Both the position numbers and the translations under genes were made by a program. The notes under the pieces are model-generated. The model saw only the letters and a program-made list of their open reading frames with translations, did no database searches and was not told where the DNA came from. From an uncultured Collinsella sp. (GTDB lineage Bacteria > Actinomycetota > Coriobacteriia > Coriobacteriales > Coriobacteriaceae), in contig URHQ01000027.1 in assembly GCA_900547655.1 (NCBI GenBank), positions 1-22,439 of the forward strand: a stretch of 22,439 nt of DNA, given 5' to 3'. Shown here one piece after another: positions 15,400 through 22,411 of the stretch; within the stretch, counting starts at the first letter, position 1; each line of letters begins with the position of its first letter.

Positions 15400-16425
15400 A
15401 TGCGAGAACCCGTGTCCAGTCCGTTTACCAGCTTTTTAGCCCAGCACTTTGACCAGATTAACGACTATCTGGCCACGTTCTTTGACGGACAGGCGACCTC
15501 TGCCGATATCGAGCGCTACCTGTATGCGCCGCTCTCGGCTTTTACGGCCAACGCCGGCAAGCGCCACCGCCCGCTTATCTGCATGCTCGCCGCAACCGCA
15601 GTGGGCGGTAGCTTTGAGAGCGCCCGCAGCGCCGCGGCAGCCATCGAGCATTTCCAGTCGGGCGCGCTGATCCACGACGACATCGCCGACAACGGACAGC
15701 TTCGTCGAGGCAAGCCCTGCATGCACCTTACCGAGGGCACGGGCCTTGCCATCAATTGTGGCGACCTGGCGCTCACCATGGTCACCAAGACGGTTCTCGA
15801 CGACCCTACGCTGGAGTCCGACGTGAAGCTGCGCGTGCTCCACGAGCTTACCGAGATGATCGTCCGCACCATCGAGGGCCAAGCGCTCGACCTGGGTTGG
15901 GTCCGTGACGGGCGCTTTGATATCTCGGTTGATGACTACCTGGACATGGCGACGCACAAGACCGCGTTTTACAGCGGAGCCACGCCGCTTGCCACCGGAG
16001 CCATTATCGGCGGCGGCAGCGATGAGCAAATCGAAGCGCTGCGCGCCTTTGGCCTACACACAGGCCTCGCCTTTCAGATTCAGGACGACCTGCTCAACCT
16101 TGTCGGCACTAAGGAAGCCGCCAACAAGGACTTCCGCACCGACATCACCGAGGGCAAGCGCACGCTTGTCGCCGTACACGCCCTCTCTGATGAGCGCCAC
16201 CACGACGAGGTCGAGGCGATTCTTTCCTCAGGCACCGATGATCCCGCGCAGCTCGCACGCGCCGTGGAGATCTTCCAGGAGACCGGCTCCATCGATTACG
16301 CCCACACTTACGCGCTCGACCTGACCGCTAAGGCCAAAGCGGCCATCGAGAACGTTGAGCTTGATCCGCACGCACGCGAGCTGTTCCTCTCCATGGCAGA
16401 TTTCTTTGTGGAGCGCCTTAACTAA
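15400..16425 (+). CDS. Polyprenyl (isoprenyl) diphosphate synthase
   Basis: A 341-aa trans-prenyltransferase that adds isopentenyl diphosphate units to an allylic diphosphate. Motifs in order: GKRHRPLICML (substrate lysine/arginine), first Asp-rich motif DDIAD (residues 93-97), GQALDLGW, KTAFYSGA, and second Asp-rich motif FQIQDDLLN (residues 229-233), where the usual final Asp is Asn. Its length (~340) suits medium/long-chain synthases more than IspA. Start choice is weak: ATG 15400, GTG 15412 and ATG 15361 are all in frame, and none has a strong ribosome site; 15400 is a compromise. It follows the PTS gene with a 110-nt gap that shows only a loose dyad (15280-15287 / 15316-15323). Likely product is a quinone side chain or carrier lipid precursor. 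Confidence 0.88.
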   Translation: MREPVSSPFTSFLAQHFDQINDYLATFFDGQATSADIERYLYAPLSAFTANAGKRHRPLICMLAATAVGGSFESARSAAAAIEHFQSGALIHDDIADNGQLRRGKPCMHLTEGTGLAINCGDLALTMVTKTVLDDPTLESDVKLRVLHELTEMIVRTIEGQALDLGWVRDGRFDISVDDYLDMATHKTAFYSGATPLATGAIIGGGSDEQIEALRAFGLHTGLAFQIQDDLLNLVGTKEAANKDFRTDITEGKRTLVAVHALSDERHHDEVEAILSSGTDDPAQLARAVEIFQETGSIDYAHTYALDLTAKAKAAIENVELDPHARELFLSMADFFVERLN

Positions 16426-16563
16426 CGGGGGTTATAAAACCTGTCAGCAGCGTATTTAGGCACAACTTGCTACACTGTTGAGTGCATGTTTATGCATCCC
16501 TTTGCGTTGTCTATCCGACAGACGCTCAAATAGTACGAATGGTACGCCGAAAGGGGTTCGTTC

Positions 16564-17469
16564 ATGGAACCTATTACAACGGGCATGCAAGGAGCAGCCG
16601 TCGAGGACGTGCAGTCTCGTCTCCTGCAGCTCGGCTACACGATTGATGCCGCCGAAGTCACCGACAAGTACTTTGGAGCCACCACTGAGCAGGCCGTCAG
16701 CACCTTCAGGCTCGACAGCGGCCTTGCTGCCGGTCATGCCGTCGATATCCCCTGTTGGAGCGCCCTTGTAGACGCTTCGTATAAGCTGGGCGACCGCACC
16801 CTCTATCTGCGCATGCCCAATTTCCATGGCGCCGATGTGCAGGCCCTGCAGCGCGCTCTCAACGTTTTGGGCTTTGCCTGTGGCGAAGACGACGGCTACT
16901 TTGGTCCGCATACCGAGGCCGCCCTGCAGCAGTTCCAGGAAAATGTCGGCCTGTTTGCCGACGGCATGGCCTTCCAGGACACCTACGCCTACATCAACCG
17001 CCTGCACCATGTGTGGGAGGGCAAGCCCTCGGTCACCGAAGCCGAGTCCCGCATCGGTTTTGCTCGCGCCGCCAACGTGCTCGAGCGCTTTCAGATTGCC
17101 GTTATCGGCGAGGACCCCATCGCACGCAGTGTTGCGTCGCGTATGTGGAATATCGCCACGGCAACGACCGACAACAGCGGCATGATGCTCTGCGACTCCG
17201 AGGTCCCAACCGACGTTGACCTGGTGCTCGAGATCGCAAGCGACGAGCTGCCCGCCGACGCCGCACCGCGCGCCACGATTGCCCTCGCCGAGTGCCACAA
17301 CCTAGCCCAGCGCATCCGCACTGCCAATGTCGCCGCACAGCAGAAGCCGGCACGCATTCGCATTGAGCTCACGGGCATGACGCGCTACAACGGCACCTTC
17401 ACGGCCAGCGACGCGCAGACACTCGCCGTACGCCTGCTCGATGGCGTTTGCGATGCCCTCGCAGATTAG
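16564..17469 (+). CDS. Protein with two peptidoglycan-binding domains, no signal peptide (CwlM-like?)
   Basis: A 301-aa protein with two PG_binding_1-type repeats: residues ~5-65 (GMQGAAVEDVQSRLLQLGY, FGATTEQAVSTFRLDSGL) and ~85-145 (HGADVQALQRALNVLGFACG, FGPHTEAALQQFQENVGL). A ~140-residue C-terminal part follows (FQIAVIGEDPIARSVASRMW...) that I do not recognise firmly; it has no evident metal-binding His/Glu set of an active amidase. No signal peptide or membrane helix is seen, although such repeats normally act outside the cell. In mycobacteria CwlM has two such repeats plus an amidase-like domain and works in the cytoplasm as a MurA regulator; this gene may be a distant counterpart (inference). 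AAAGGGG lies seven bases before the ATG. Confidence 0.8.
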   Translation: MEPITTGMQGAAVEDVQSRLLQLGYTIDAAEVTDKYFGATTEQAVSTFRLDSGLAAGHAVDIPCWSALVDASYKLGDRTLYLRMPNFHGADVQALQRALNVLGFACGEDDGYFGPHTEAALQQFQENVGLFADGMAFQDTYAYINRLHHVWEGKPSVTEAESRIGFARAANVLERFQIAVIGEDPIARSVASRMWNIATATTDNSGMMLCDSEVPTDVDLVLEIASDELPADAAPRATIALAECHNLAQRIRTANVAAQQKPARIRIELTGMTRYNGTFTASDAQTLAVRLLDGVCDALAD

Positions 17470-18993
17470 GTAAACTAAACGAGTTGCTTTTGGGCAACAC
17501 CACACATTGGGACGTAGTTCAACGGTAGAACTCCGGTTTTTGGTGCCGGCTGTTGGGGGTTCGAATCCCTCCGTCCCAGCCCCCAGATACTTACGCGAAC
17601 CCCTGCCGGGACCGTCCGGCGGGGGTTCCTTTTTGTCGAACGTGAACTCGGCCGTGAGCGTGCCGGCGGCGCGGTCCACCACCACGCGGCGCACGAACAG
17701 CCGCACGGCCTCCAGCGGGTCGGAGCGCCCCATGACGCGCCGCACCCAGAACTCCACCTGCTCGGCGTCGAGCGCCCCCATGCCGGCGCGCGCGTCGGCT
17801 ATCTCGGCCTCCAGCGCCGCCCGCTCGTCGGCCAGCGCGTTCAGCTTCTCGGCCACGGCGTCCACGGCGCCGGTCTTCGCGGCCAGGTCCACCATGCGCG
17901 ACTGCTCGCGGGCGTTCTGCCCCAGCCGCCTCTCCATGGCGCGCACGGCGGCGAGGTCGTCGGCCAGCGCCGCCTCCTGCTCGGCCATGACGTCGGCCAC
18001 GATGCCCTCCACGGCGCCGTCGTCGGCGGCCAGCGCGTCGGCCACCATGCGGGCCACCTCCGCCTCCAGCGCGTCGCGGCGCACCTGGTGGCCGGTCGCC
18101 GGGCAGCGGTAGTACGTGTACTTCCTGCCCGACTTCCCGTGGCCGCTGCTGGACTGGTAGCGGTGGCCCTCCGAGTCGAACAGCTTCCCGGACAGCAGGT
18201 AGTCCACCGTGGACCTCCTTCGCCTCGTGCGCAGCGCCAGCCGCCGCTGCACGGCGTCGAACTCGTCGCGCGGGATGATCGCGGGCATGCCGCCCTCCAC
18301 CACCGTGTCGCCGTAGCGGTACACGCCGCAGTACTTGTCGTTGCGCAGCATCTTGCCGACCGCCTGCACCGTGAGCGGGCCGCCGCCCTTCGAGCGCACG
18401 GCCGGCAGCGCCTCGATGATCTCGGCGAACGAGGCGCCCTGCTGGTACATGGCGAACACGCGGCGTACCGCGGCCGCCTCGCCCTCGTTGACCACGTAGC
18501 GGCCGTCCGGCCCGTGGTCGTAGCCGAAAACCCGGATGCCGTTGTGGCGGCACTTCATGGCGTTGCCCGCCAGCCCGCGCCGCACGTTCTCGGAGAGGTT
18601 CGCGCTGTAGTACTCCGCCAGCCCCTCCAGCATCGACTCCAGCAGGATGCCGTCCGGCCCGTCGCCGGTGCGCTCCGTGGCGCTCACGAGCCGCACGCCG
18701 GCCTGCTTCAGGCGCCTGCGGTACACCGCCGCGTCGTAGCGGTTGCGCGCGAAGCGGTCGAGCTTGTACACGTACACGGCCGAGAACAGCCCCCTCTGGG
18801 CGTCGGCCACCATGCGCATGAAGCCGGCGCGGCGGTCCGTGGTCGTGCCGGTCGTGGCGCGGTCCTCGTAGACGTGCCCCACGGCGTCGCCGGCCGCCTC
18901 GATGGCCGCGCGGCACACCCTCACCTGGTCCTCGATGGACTCCTCGCGCTGGCCCGCCGAGCTGTAGCGGGCGTAGATCGCCGCCGTGGCCAT
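17302..18993 (-). CDS. Large serine recombinase (integrase); 3' frame runs through the tRNA into host DNA
   Basis: A 563-aa open frame. Residues 1-~150 are the serine resolvase domain (IYARYSSAGQREESIEDQ, catalytic Ser11; KLDRFARNRYD). A Recombinase domain follows (GIRVFGYDHGPDGRYVV ... KMLRNDKYCGVYRYGD), then a zinc-ribbon-like region lacking most of the usual cysteines (LLSGKLFDSEGHRYQSS, YYRCPA), then a coiled coil (~315-400), together the architecture of phage large serine integrases. ATG 18993 has GGGGAGG nine bases upstream. Real element-derived sequence ends near 17580; beyond it the frame reads antisense through the tRNA (GTEGFEPPTAGTKNRSS, a known antisense-tRNA artefact) and the host gene to a stop at 17302. 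The last ~90 residues are thus host-derived or never made. Confidence 0.85.
   Translation of the reverse strand: MATAAIYARYSSAGQREESIEDQVRVCRAAIEAAGDAVGHVYEDRATTGTTTDRRAGFMRMVADAQRGLFSAVYVYKLDRFARNRYDAAVYRRRLKQAGVRLVSATERTGDGPDGILLESMLEGLAEYYSANLSENVRRGLAGNAMKCRHNGIRVFGYDHGPDGRYVVNEGEAAAVRRVFAMYQQGASFAEIIEALPAVRSKGGGPLTVQAVGKMLRNDKYCGVYRYGDTVVEGGMPAIIPRDEFDAVQRRLALRTRRRRSTVDYLLSGKLFDSEGHRYQSSSGHGKSGRKYTYYRCPATGHQVRRDALEAEVARMVADALAADDGAVEGIVADVMAEQEAALADDLAAVRAMERRLGQNAREQSRMVDLAAKTGAVDAVAEKLNALADERAALEAEIADARAGMGALDAEQVEFWVRRVMGRSDPLEAVRLFVRRVVVDRAAGTLTAEFTFDKKEPPPDGPGRGSRKYLGAGTEGFEPPTAGTKNRSSTVELRPNVWCCPKATRLVYLICEGIANAIEQAYGECLRVAGREGAVVARHARELNANACRLLLCGDIGSADALG
17508..17579 (+). tRNA. 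tRNA-Gln (anticodon TTG)
   Basis: A full cloverleaf: acceptor TGGGACG/CGTCCCA, D-arm GTTC...GAAC, anticodon stem CCGGT/GCCGG with loop TTTTGGT (anticodon TTG), T-arm GGGGG-TTCGAAT-CCCTC, discriminator G at 17579. CCA is not encoded. GC content changes just beyond the 3' end, which makes this the likely integration target of the element to the right. A small hairpin (GTTGC/GCAAC, 17483-17498) precedes it. Confidence 0.95.
17560..17600. other. Putative attL junction at the tRNA-Gln 3' end
   Basis: Host-like sequence ends with the tRNA, and very GC-rich element sequence starts immediately, opening with the 3' part of an integrase gene that points toward the tRNA. The exact core cannot be set because the other junction lies outside the window; the T-arm/acceptor end (17560-17579) is the likely shared segment. 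Confidence 0.5.
17597..17634 (+). terminator. Plus-strand terminator after tRNA-Gln, inside the recombinase 3' end
   Basis: A 13-bp stem (17597-17609 with 17616-17628, one G-T pair) is followed by TTTTT (17630-17634). It lies 18 nt past the tRNA and would end plus-strand transcription there, while its complement encodes the recombinase segment KKEPPPDGPG. Confidence 0.82.
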
Positions 18994-19037
18994 GGCCGGG
19001 CGCCTCCCCTCACATATCAATCGAATACCGCCGGAAC

Positions 19038-19421
19038 CTACTCCCCGCCGGCGTTGGCCGGGTCGCGCGCCAGCGACGTGGCCACGCTGTGCAGCACGTG
19101 CCGGCCGTTCTCGTTCATCCCCTCGTAGGCGTCCTCGATGGCCTCCAGGCGCTTGTCTATCACGCGGTACTGCGGCTTCTCGGCCTTCGGCGTCTCGTAC
19201 ATATCGTTCAGCGTGCCGGGCACCACGAAGTCCTCGCCGAACAGGTCCTCGACCGTCACGCCGAAGAACCTGGCGAGCCGCGGAATATCGCCGCGGTCGC
19301 GCGGCATCGTCTTCAGCTGCTCCCAGTTCCTATAGGTGTTCAGGGGAACACCCAGCTGTTTTGCTGCAGCCTCCTGTGACAGCCCTGACTTCTTCCTGAT
19401 CGCTTTTAGCTCGAAGAGCAT
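19038..19421 (-). CDS. XRE-family repressor (CI-like)
   Basis: A 127-aa DNA-binding protein. Residues ~1-55 form an XRE helix-turn-helix (LFELKAIRKKSGLSQEAAAKQLGVPLNTYRNWE ... LARFFGVTVEDLFGE); the rest is a charged tail without a visible peptidase or LexA-type cleavage motif. ATG 19421 has GGAGGTGA at ideal spacing. It is co-oriented with the recombinase (44-nt gap) and divergent from the early genes, the standard place of a lysogeny repressor. Confidence 0.88.
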   Translation of the reverse strand: MLFELKAIRKKSGLSQEAAAKQLGVPLNTYRNWEQLKTMPRDRGDIPRLARFFGVTVEDLFGEDFVVPGTLNDMYETPKAEKPQYRVIDKRLEAIEDAYEGMNENGRHVLHSVATSLARDPANAGGE

Positions 19422-19434
19422 CCAAGTCACCTCC

Positions 19435-19545
19435 AATAGGCAATCGCTTACCTGTTACTGATTATAAAAACAAAATTACCTATTGACTACCAACCTATTA
19501 CTGGTTATCTTCTAATCGTCAACGACAGGTAAATAGTCACCTGTC
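19435..19545. promoter_or_regulatory. Divergent operator/promoter region of the element
   Basis: The 150-nt gap between repressor and early genes is AT-rich, unlike the rest of the element. ACCTGTTACTGATTAT (19450-19465) and ACCTATTACTGGTTAT (19493-19508) are near-identical direct repeats; ACCTATTGACTA (19478-19489) is a partial copy; ACAGGT-N8-ACCTGT (19525-19544) is a perfect dyad. Multiple related half-sites ACCTRTT between CI-like and Cro-like genes are expected for a lysis/lysogeny switch. Exact promoters were not resolved. Confidence 0.65.
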
Positions 19546-19571
19546 ACTAACCCCTTATGAGAGGAGAAGCA

Positions 19572-19883
19572 ATGGACGAGAAGTACAGCCCGAGCTACGA
19601 GGCCATGGCGCCGGAGATGATCACCTTCGCGCCGGGCGAGAACGGGTGCATGGAGGAGACGCACGGCTCCATCGCCTCGCGCATCAACGCGAAGTGGGGC
19701 TTCGACACGTTCGCCGTGAAGCTCATGGAGTCCGACTCGTGCAAGCCCTTCGAGTTGGGCGGCAAGACGCACTACGCCTGCGCCAGCGTGCGCTTCACCG
19801 TGCGCGGCGTCGGCTGGGCCACGGACTTCGAGACCATCGTGCGCGCACCCGAGTGGGACGACGACAAGGAGAAGGAGGAGTAG
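19572..19883 (+). CDS. Hypothetical element protein, 103 aa
   Basis: First rightward gene after the operator region. I do not recognise a family. The acidic, soluble sequence has no signal peptide or membrane helix; the C-terminal half (HYACASVRFTVRGVGWATDFETIV) looks like beta strands and the tail is charged (DDDKEKEE). ATG 19572 is preceded by GAGGAGAAG. Its stop TAG directly abuts the next ATG (19884), so translation is probably coupled. Confidence 0.75.
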   Translation: MDEKYSPSYEAMAPEMITFAPGENGCMEETHGSIASRINAKWGFDTFAVKLMESDSCKPFELGGKTHYACASVRFTVRGVGWATDFETIVRAPEWDDDKEKEE

Positions 19884-20084
19884 ATGAACGGGAAGCTGAT
19901 GAAGGAGCGCCGCCGCGCGCTGGGCATGACCCAGATGCAGCTGGCGGTGGCCGTGGGCGCGTCGAGCGTGACCCAGGTGAGCTGCTGGGAGCGCGGCTGC
20001 ACCGTGGCCAGCGTGCCCAAGCTGAGGAAGCTGGCCGAGGTGCTGGGCGTGACCATGGAGCAGCTGCTGGAAGAGGAGGAGTGA
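19884..20084 (+). CDS. Small XRE-family HTH protein (Cro-like), 66 aa
   Basis: A single helix-turn-helix domain: MKERRRALGMTQMQLAVAVG, VTQVSCWERGC, LRKLAEVLGVTMEQLLEEE. Size and place (rightward, opposite the repressor) suit a Cro or early activator. It starts at the base after the preceding stop, with AAGGAGGAG inside the upstream gene's end as ribosome site. Confidence 0.85.
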   Translation: MNGKLMKERRRALGMTQMQLAVAVGASSVTQVSCWERGCTVASVPKLRKLAEVLGVTMEQLLEEEE

Positions 20085-20088
20085 TGGC

Positions 20089-20097
20089 GGAGGTGAT
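20089..20097 (+). promoter_or_regulatory. Ribosome binding site that decides the start at 20103
   Basis: GGAGGTGAT, a full anti-16S match, lies five bases before ATG 20103. It supports the small frame there over the overlapping frame that opens at ATG 20084. Confidence 0.6.
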
Positions 20098-20102
20098 CGT
20101 AT

Positions 20103-20258
20103 ATGGGCGCCACAGCCGCGGAGCGTCGGGCGGCGCTGACTGCCGCAAGGTCCGCGTTCGCCCTGCCGGAGGTCCGGCGGGAGTACGAGAGGTGGAGGGC
20201 CGAGCGCGCACAGGCCGCCAAGCACAGCGCGCCCAGTCCCCTGAAGAGGCCCGCGTGA
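20103..20258 (+). CDS. Very small element protein, 51 aa
   Basis: A 51-aa, Ala/Arg-rich, probably helical protein (MGATAAERRAALTAARSAFA; PEVRREYERWRAERAQAAK). No family recognised. It is supported by the strong ribosome site at 20089 and by third-position G/C clearly higher than in the competing frame. Its stop overlaps the next start (GTGA, 20255-20258), suggesting coupled translation. The alternative is a single 138-aa gene from ATG 20084 to 20500 in the other frame. Confidence 0.6.
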   Translation: MGATAAERRAALTAARSAFALPEVRREYERWRAERAQAAKHSAPSPLKRPA

Positions 20259-20500
20259 GCGGGTACCCGCAAGTATCGCACAGGCGCGCCGAGTTCTGGC
20301 GCACGGTCCGCACGGCGCTGGCCGTGGCCCTGCTCGTGGCGCTGGCCGTGGGGCAGGCGTGGCAGCTCGGCTACACGCAGGGCACGGCGGCCGGCTACGG
20401 CGAGGGCCGCGCGGACGGCACGGACCGGGCGTACGAGCGCGGCTACTCCGCCGCGGTCTCCGACTACCAGGGGGGTGTGGCGGAATGGGCGAGGGAGTAG
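20255..20500 (+). CDS. Small single-pass membrane protein, 81 aa
   Basis: Starts at GTG 20255, overlapping the previous stop. One hydrophobic helix (residues ~19-37, VRTALAVALLVALAVGQAW) follows a basic N-terminus, so the N-terminus should be inside; a Gly/Tyr-rich stretch (YTQGTAAGYGEGRADGTDRAYERGY) follows. Function unknown. The frame also remains open upstream to ATG 20084, which would lengthen it by 57 residues of poor codon quality. It overlaps the next gene by 16 nt. Confidence 0.6.
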   Translation: MSGYPQVSHRRAEFWRTVRTALAVALLVALAVGQAWQLGYTQGTAAGYGEGRADGTDRAYERGYSAAVSDYQGGVAEWARE

Positions 20501-21006
20501 AGGCCGTCGTGGCCATCGACCCCGGCGCGCTCCACACCGGCGTGGTCCACATGACGGGGCGCCGCGTGCTCGACTCGCGCACGTTCGCCTTCAAGGTGGG
20601 CTGCGGCGCGGACAACGGCCTGCTGGACGCGCGCTGCGAGGAGATCTGGACGCTGCTCCGGAGATTCCTGGAGACCCACGAGCACGGGCCGGTCGTCATG
20701 GAGGGCTTCGTCCCCTACCCGGGCCGCTGCGGCGGCACCAAGGGCTCGCACCAGACGCCGTGGCTGTGCGGCCAGCTGCTGGGCCACCTGCGCGAGGCCG
20801 GCGAGGAGGTCGTGCTGCAGACCAGCAGGCAGGTGCTCAACGGCAGGACGCGCGGCAACGCCGCGTGGACCGTGGACTGGCTGAGGAACAGCCGGCAGTT
20901 CTACCTGGGGCAGGGGCTCGTGACCAACGAGCACGAGCGCAGCGCCTTCGCCCACGGCTGGTACTACCTGCACACCGGCGAGGGCGCGCCGAATGAGGAG
21001 GGGTGA
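20485..21006 (+). CDS. RuvC-like Holliday junction resolvase/nuclease
   Basis: A 173-aa protein with an RNase H-type fold like RuvC: first strand VVAIDPGALHTGVVHM (Asp12, compare RuvC IDPG...TG), second acidic site VVMEGFVPY (Glu73), and a C-terminal helix HERSAFAHGWYYL where RuvC has its last Asp residues (here Glu/His, a deviation). Length equals RuvC. No ruvA/ruvB neighbours; phages often carry a stand-alone RuvC-like resolvase that trims branched DNA during replication and packaging. It overlaps both neighbouring genes, so it belongs to one early operon. Confidence 0.8.
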   Translation: MGEGVEAVVAIDPGALHTGVVHMTGRRVLDSRTFAFKVGCGADNGLLDARCEEIWTLLRRFLETHEHGPVVMEGFVPYPGRCGGTKGSHQTPWLCGQLLGHLREAGEEVVLQTSRQVLNGRTRGNAAWTVDWLRNSRQFYLGQGLVTNEHERSAFAHGWYYLHTGEGAPNEEG

Positions 21007-21529
21007 GCGGTGCCGCCCGTGGACGGCCTCCGAGGAGCGCAGGCTGGCCGAGATCGCCGGCACCATGCCGAGGCGCGAGGTGGCCAGGGCGCTGAGGAGG
21101 TCAAACGAGGCCGTGCGCCAGAAGGCGTCCCGCATGGGCGTGAGCCTGCGCCACTGGGAGCCGAGGTGCTCCGAGACGTGCCCGGCGTGCGGGATGGCCC
21201 GCACGGGGCTGAGGGCGAGCGGCACCTGCCGCCCGTGCGAGCTGAGGGCGCTGGTGGCCCGCGCGGAGTCCGAGACGGCCGAGGCCATGGAGCGCCTGGG
21301 GCCGGCAGACCGCGCCGTGTACGCGTCCACCGAGACGAGGCTGCAGAGCGCACCGGACCCGAGGCCCGCGCCGCCCCGCACCGAGGGCATGACGCCCTAC
21401 CGCGCCGCGAGGGCGCGCGACGCCTACCAAGAGGCGCTGGAGCGGTGGGAGGTGAGGACGCTCACCAGGCTGCTGAAGGCGAGGCGCCGACGCCTCGAAC
21501 GCATGATTAAAAAAATCTCAAATCAATGA
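20993..21529 (+). CDS. HTH (Myb/SANT-like) and zinc-finger protein, 178 aa
   Basis: Residues ~9-52 look like a Myb/SANT-type DNA-binding helix bundle (PWTASEERRLAEIAGTMP, VARALRRSNEAVRQKASRMG). A Cys cluster follows (CSETCPACGMARTG ... CRPCEL), likely binding one zinc. The rest is charged and helical, ending in a basic tail (LLKARRRRLERMIKKISNQ). The exact role is unknown; such proteins in phages may be regulators or terminase-associated DNA binders. Its ATG lies 14 nt inside the end of the RuvC-like gene. Confidence 0.72.
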   Translation: MRRGERCRPWTASEERRLAEIAGTMPRREVARALRRSNEAVRQKASRMGVSLRHWEPRCSETCPACGMARTGLRASGTCRPCELRALVARAESETAEAMERLGPADRAVYASTETRLQSAPDPRPAPPRTEGMTPYRAARARDAYQEALERWEVRTLTRLLKARRRRLERMIKKISNQ

Positions 21530-21566
21530 CACAAACGCATTTTCCCAGCTAGGAGGAGTAGGAAAC

Positions 21567-22411
21567 ATGCAACTGAAGAGAGTAAAGACCGAGGACGTCT
21601 ACCCGAGCGAGGGCAACCCCCGCCGCGACTTCGGCGACCTCGACGCGCTGGCCGCCAGCTTCGCGCTGAACCCGGCGCACCCCGGCGAGCCCATGACCCC
21701 GCCGCTGCTCGTGCAGGACGGCGGCGTGTACCGCATCGTCGACGGCGAGCGCCGCTGGCGCGCCATGCGCAAGGCCGGCACGGCCGAGTTCGACGCCGTG
21801 GTGTGCGAGGACTGGGGCGACGCCGACGCCGCGCTGGCGATGCTGGCCACCGACGACAAGAAGCCGCTGGACGACGCCGAGCGCAGCCGCGGCGCGCAGC
21901 GCTGCCTGCTGCTGGGCGTGGAGCCCGAGAAGGTCGAGCGCGCCGTGCGCAAGAAGGGCATGGCCCGCGTGCGCCGCGTGGCGTCCGAGATCGGAGCCGA
22001 GGCCGAGACCATGAGCCTGGACCACCTGCTGGCCGTGGCCGAGTTCACCGGCCAGCGCGCGGTCCGCGTGGCGAACGCGAGCGAGAGCGAATGGGTGCGC
22101 GTGGCCAGGGAGTGCCGCCGCGAGGTCGAGAGCGAGCGCATAGTGGCCGCCTTCGACGAGGCCGCCGAGCGCCTGGGCATCGAGCTGCACGGCCAGAAGT
22201 CCTTCGACACGGCCGGCTACGCCTACGACTGCCGCGCCGACAACCCCAAGGTGTTCGAGGACAAGGCGGCCGACGACCCGGAGGGGGCCGCGTGGGTGCT
22301 CGTCATCCCCACGGTGGCCGTGCCGTACGCCTACCGCTACGTGCCCGCCGACACCGAGGAGAAGGCGGCAGCGGCGAGGCTGCGCGAGGACGCCGACCGC
22401 ATGGAGACGAC
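21567..22411 (+). CDS. ParB-like nuclease-domain protein, 3' end cut by contig end
   Basis: The first 281 codons of a ParB/Srx-fold protein. N-terminal block VYPSEGNPRRDFGDLDALAASF and box II YRIVDGERRWRAMRKAG are the ParB nucleotide-binding motifs; a helical region (residues ~90-175) corresponds to the DNA-binding part. In phages and plasmids such proteins act in partition, regulation or as DNA modifiers or nucleases; no ParA is seen. AGGAGGAG precedes the ATG. The frame is open to the window end, but codons after 22411 are adapter (CLLYTSPSP), so the true C-terminus is missing. Confidence 0.85.

Larger units (their letters stand above)
17580..22411. mobile_element. Left arm of an integrated element, probably a prophage (incomplete)
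   Basis: Integrase, CI-like repressor, divergent operator region, Cro-like protein, small overlapping rightward genes, RuvC-like nuclease and ParB-like protein form a typical temperate-phage lysogeny/early layout. Base composition is clearly richer in G+C than the host part, with nearly all codons ending in G or C. No structural genes are in the window, so an integrative conjugative element remains possible. The right end is missing. Confidence 0.75.

Noticed and set aside
17591..18916. 441-codon minus-strand frame overlapping the recombinase in another frame
   Set aside because: Extremely Arg/Gly-rich, no domains; a shifted reading of the GC-rich recombinase gene.
18088..19128. 346-codon plus-strand frame opposite the recombinase
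   Set aside because: Complement translation of a high-GC gene; rich in Val, Ala, His and Arg with no family features.
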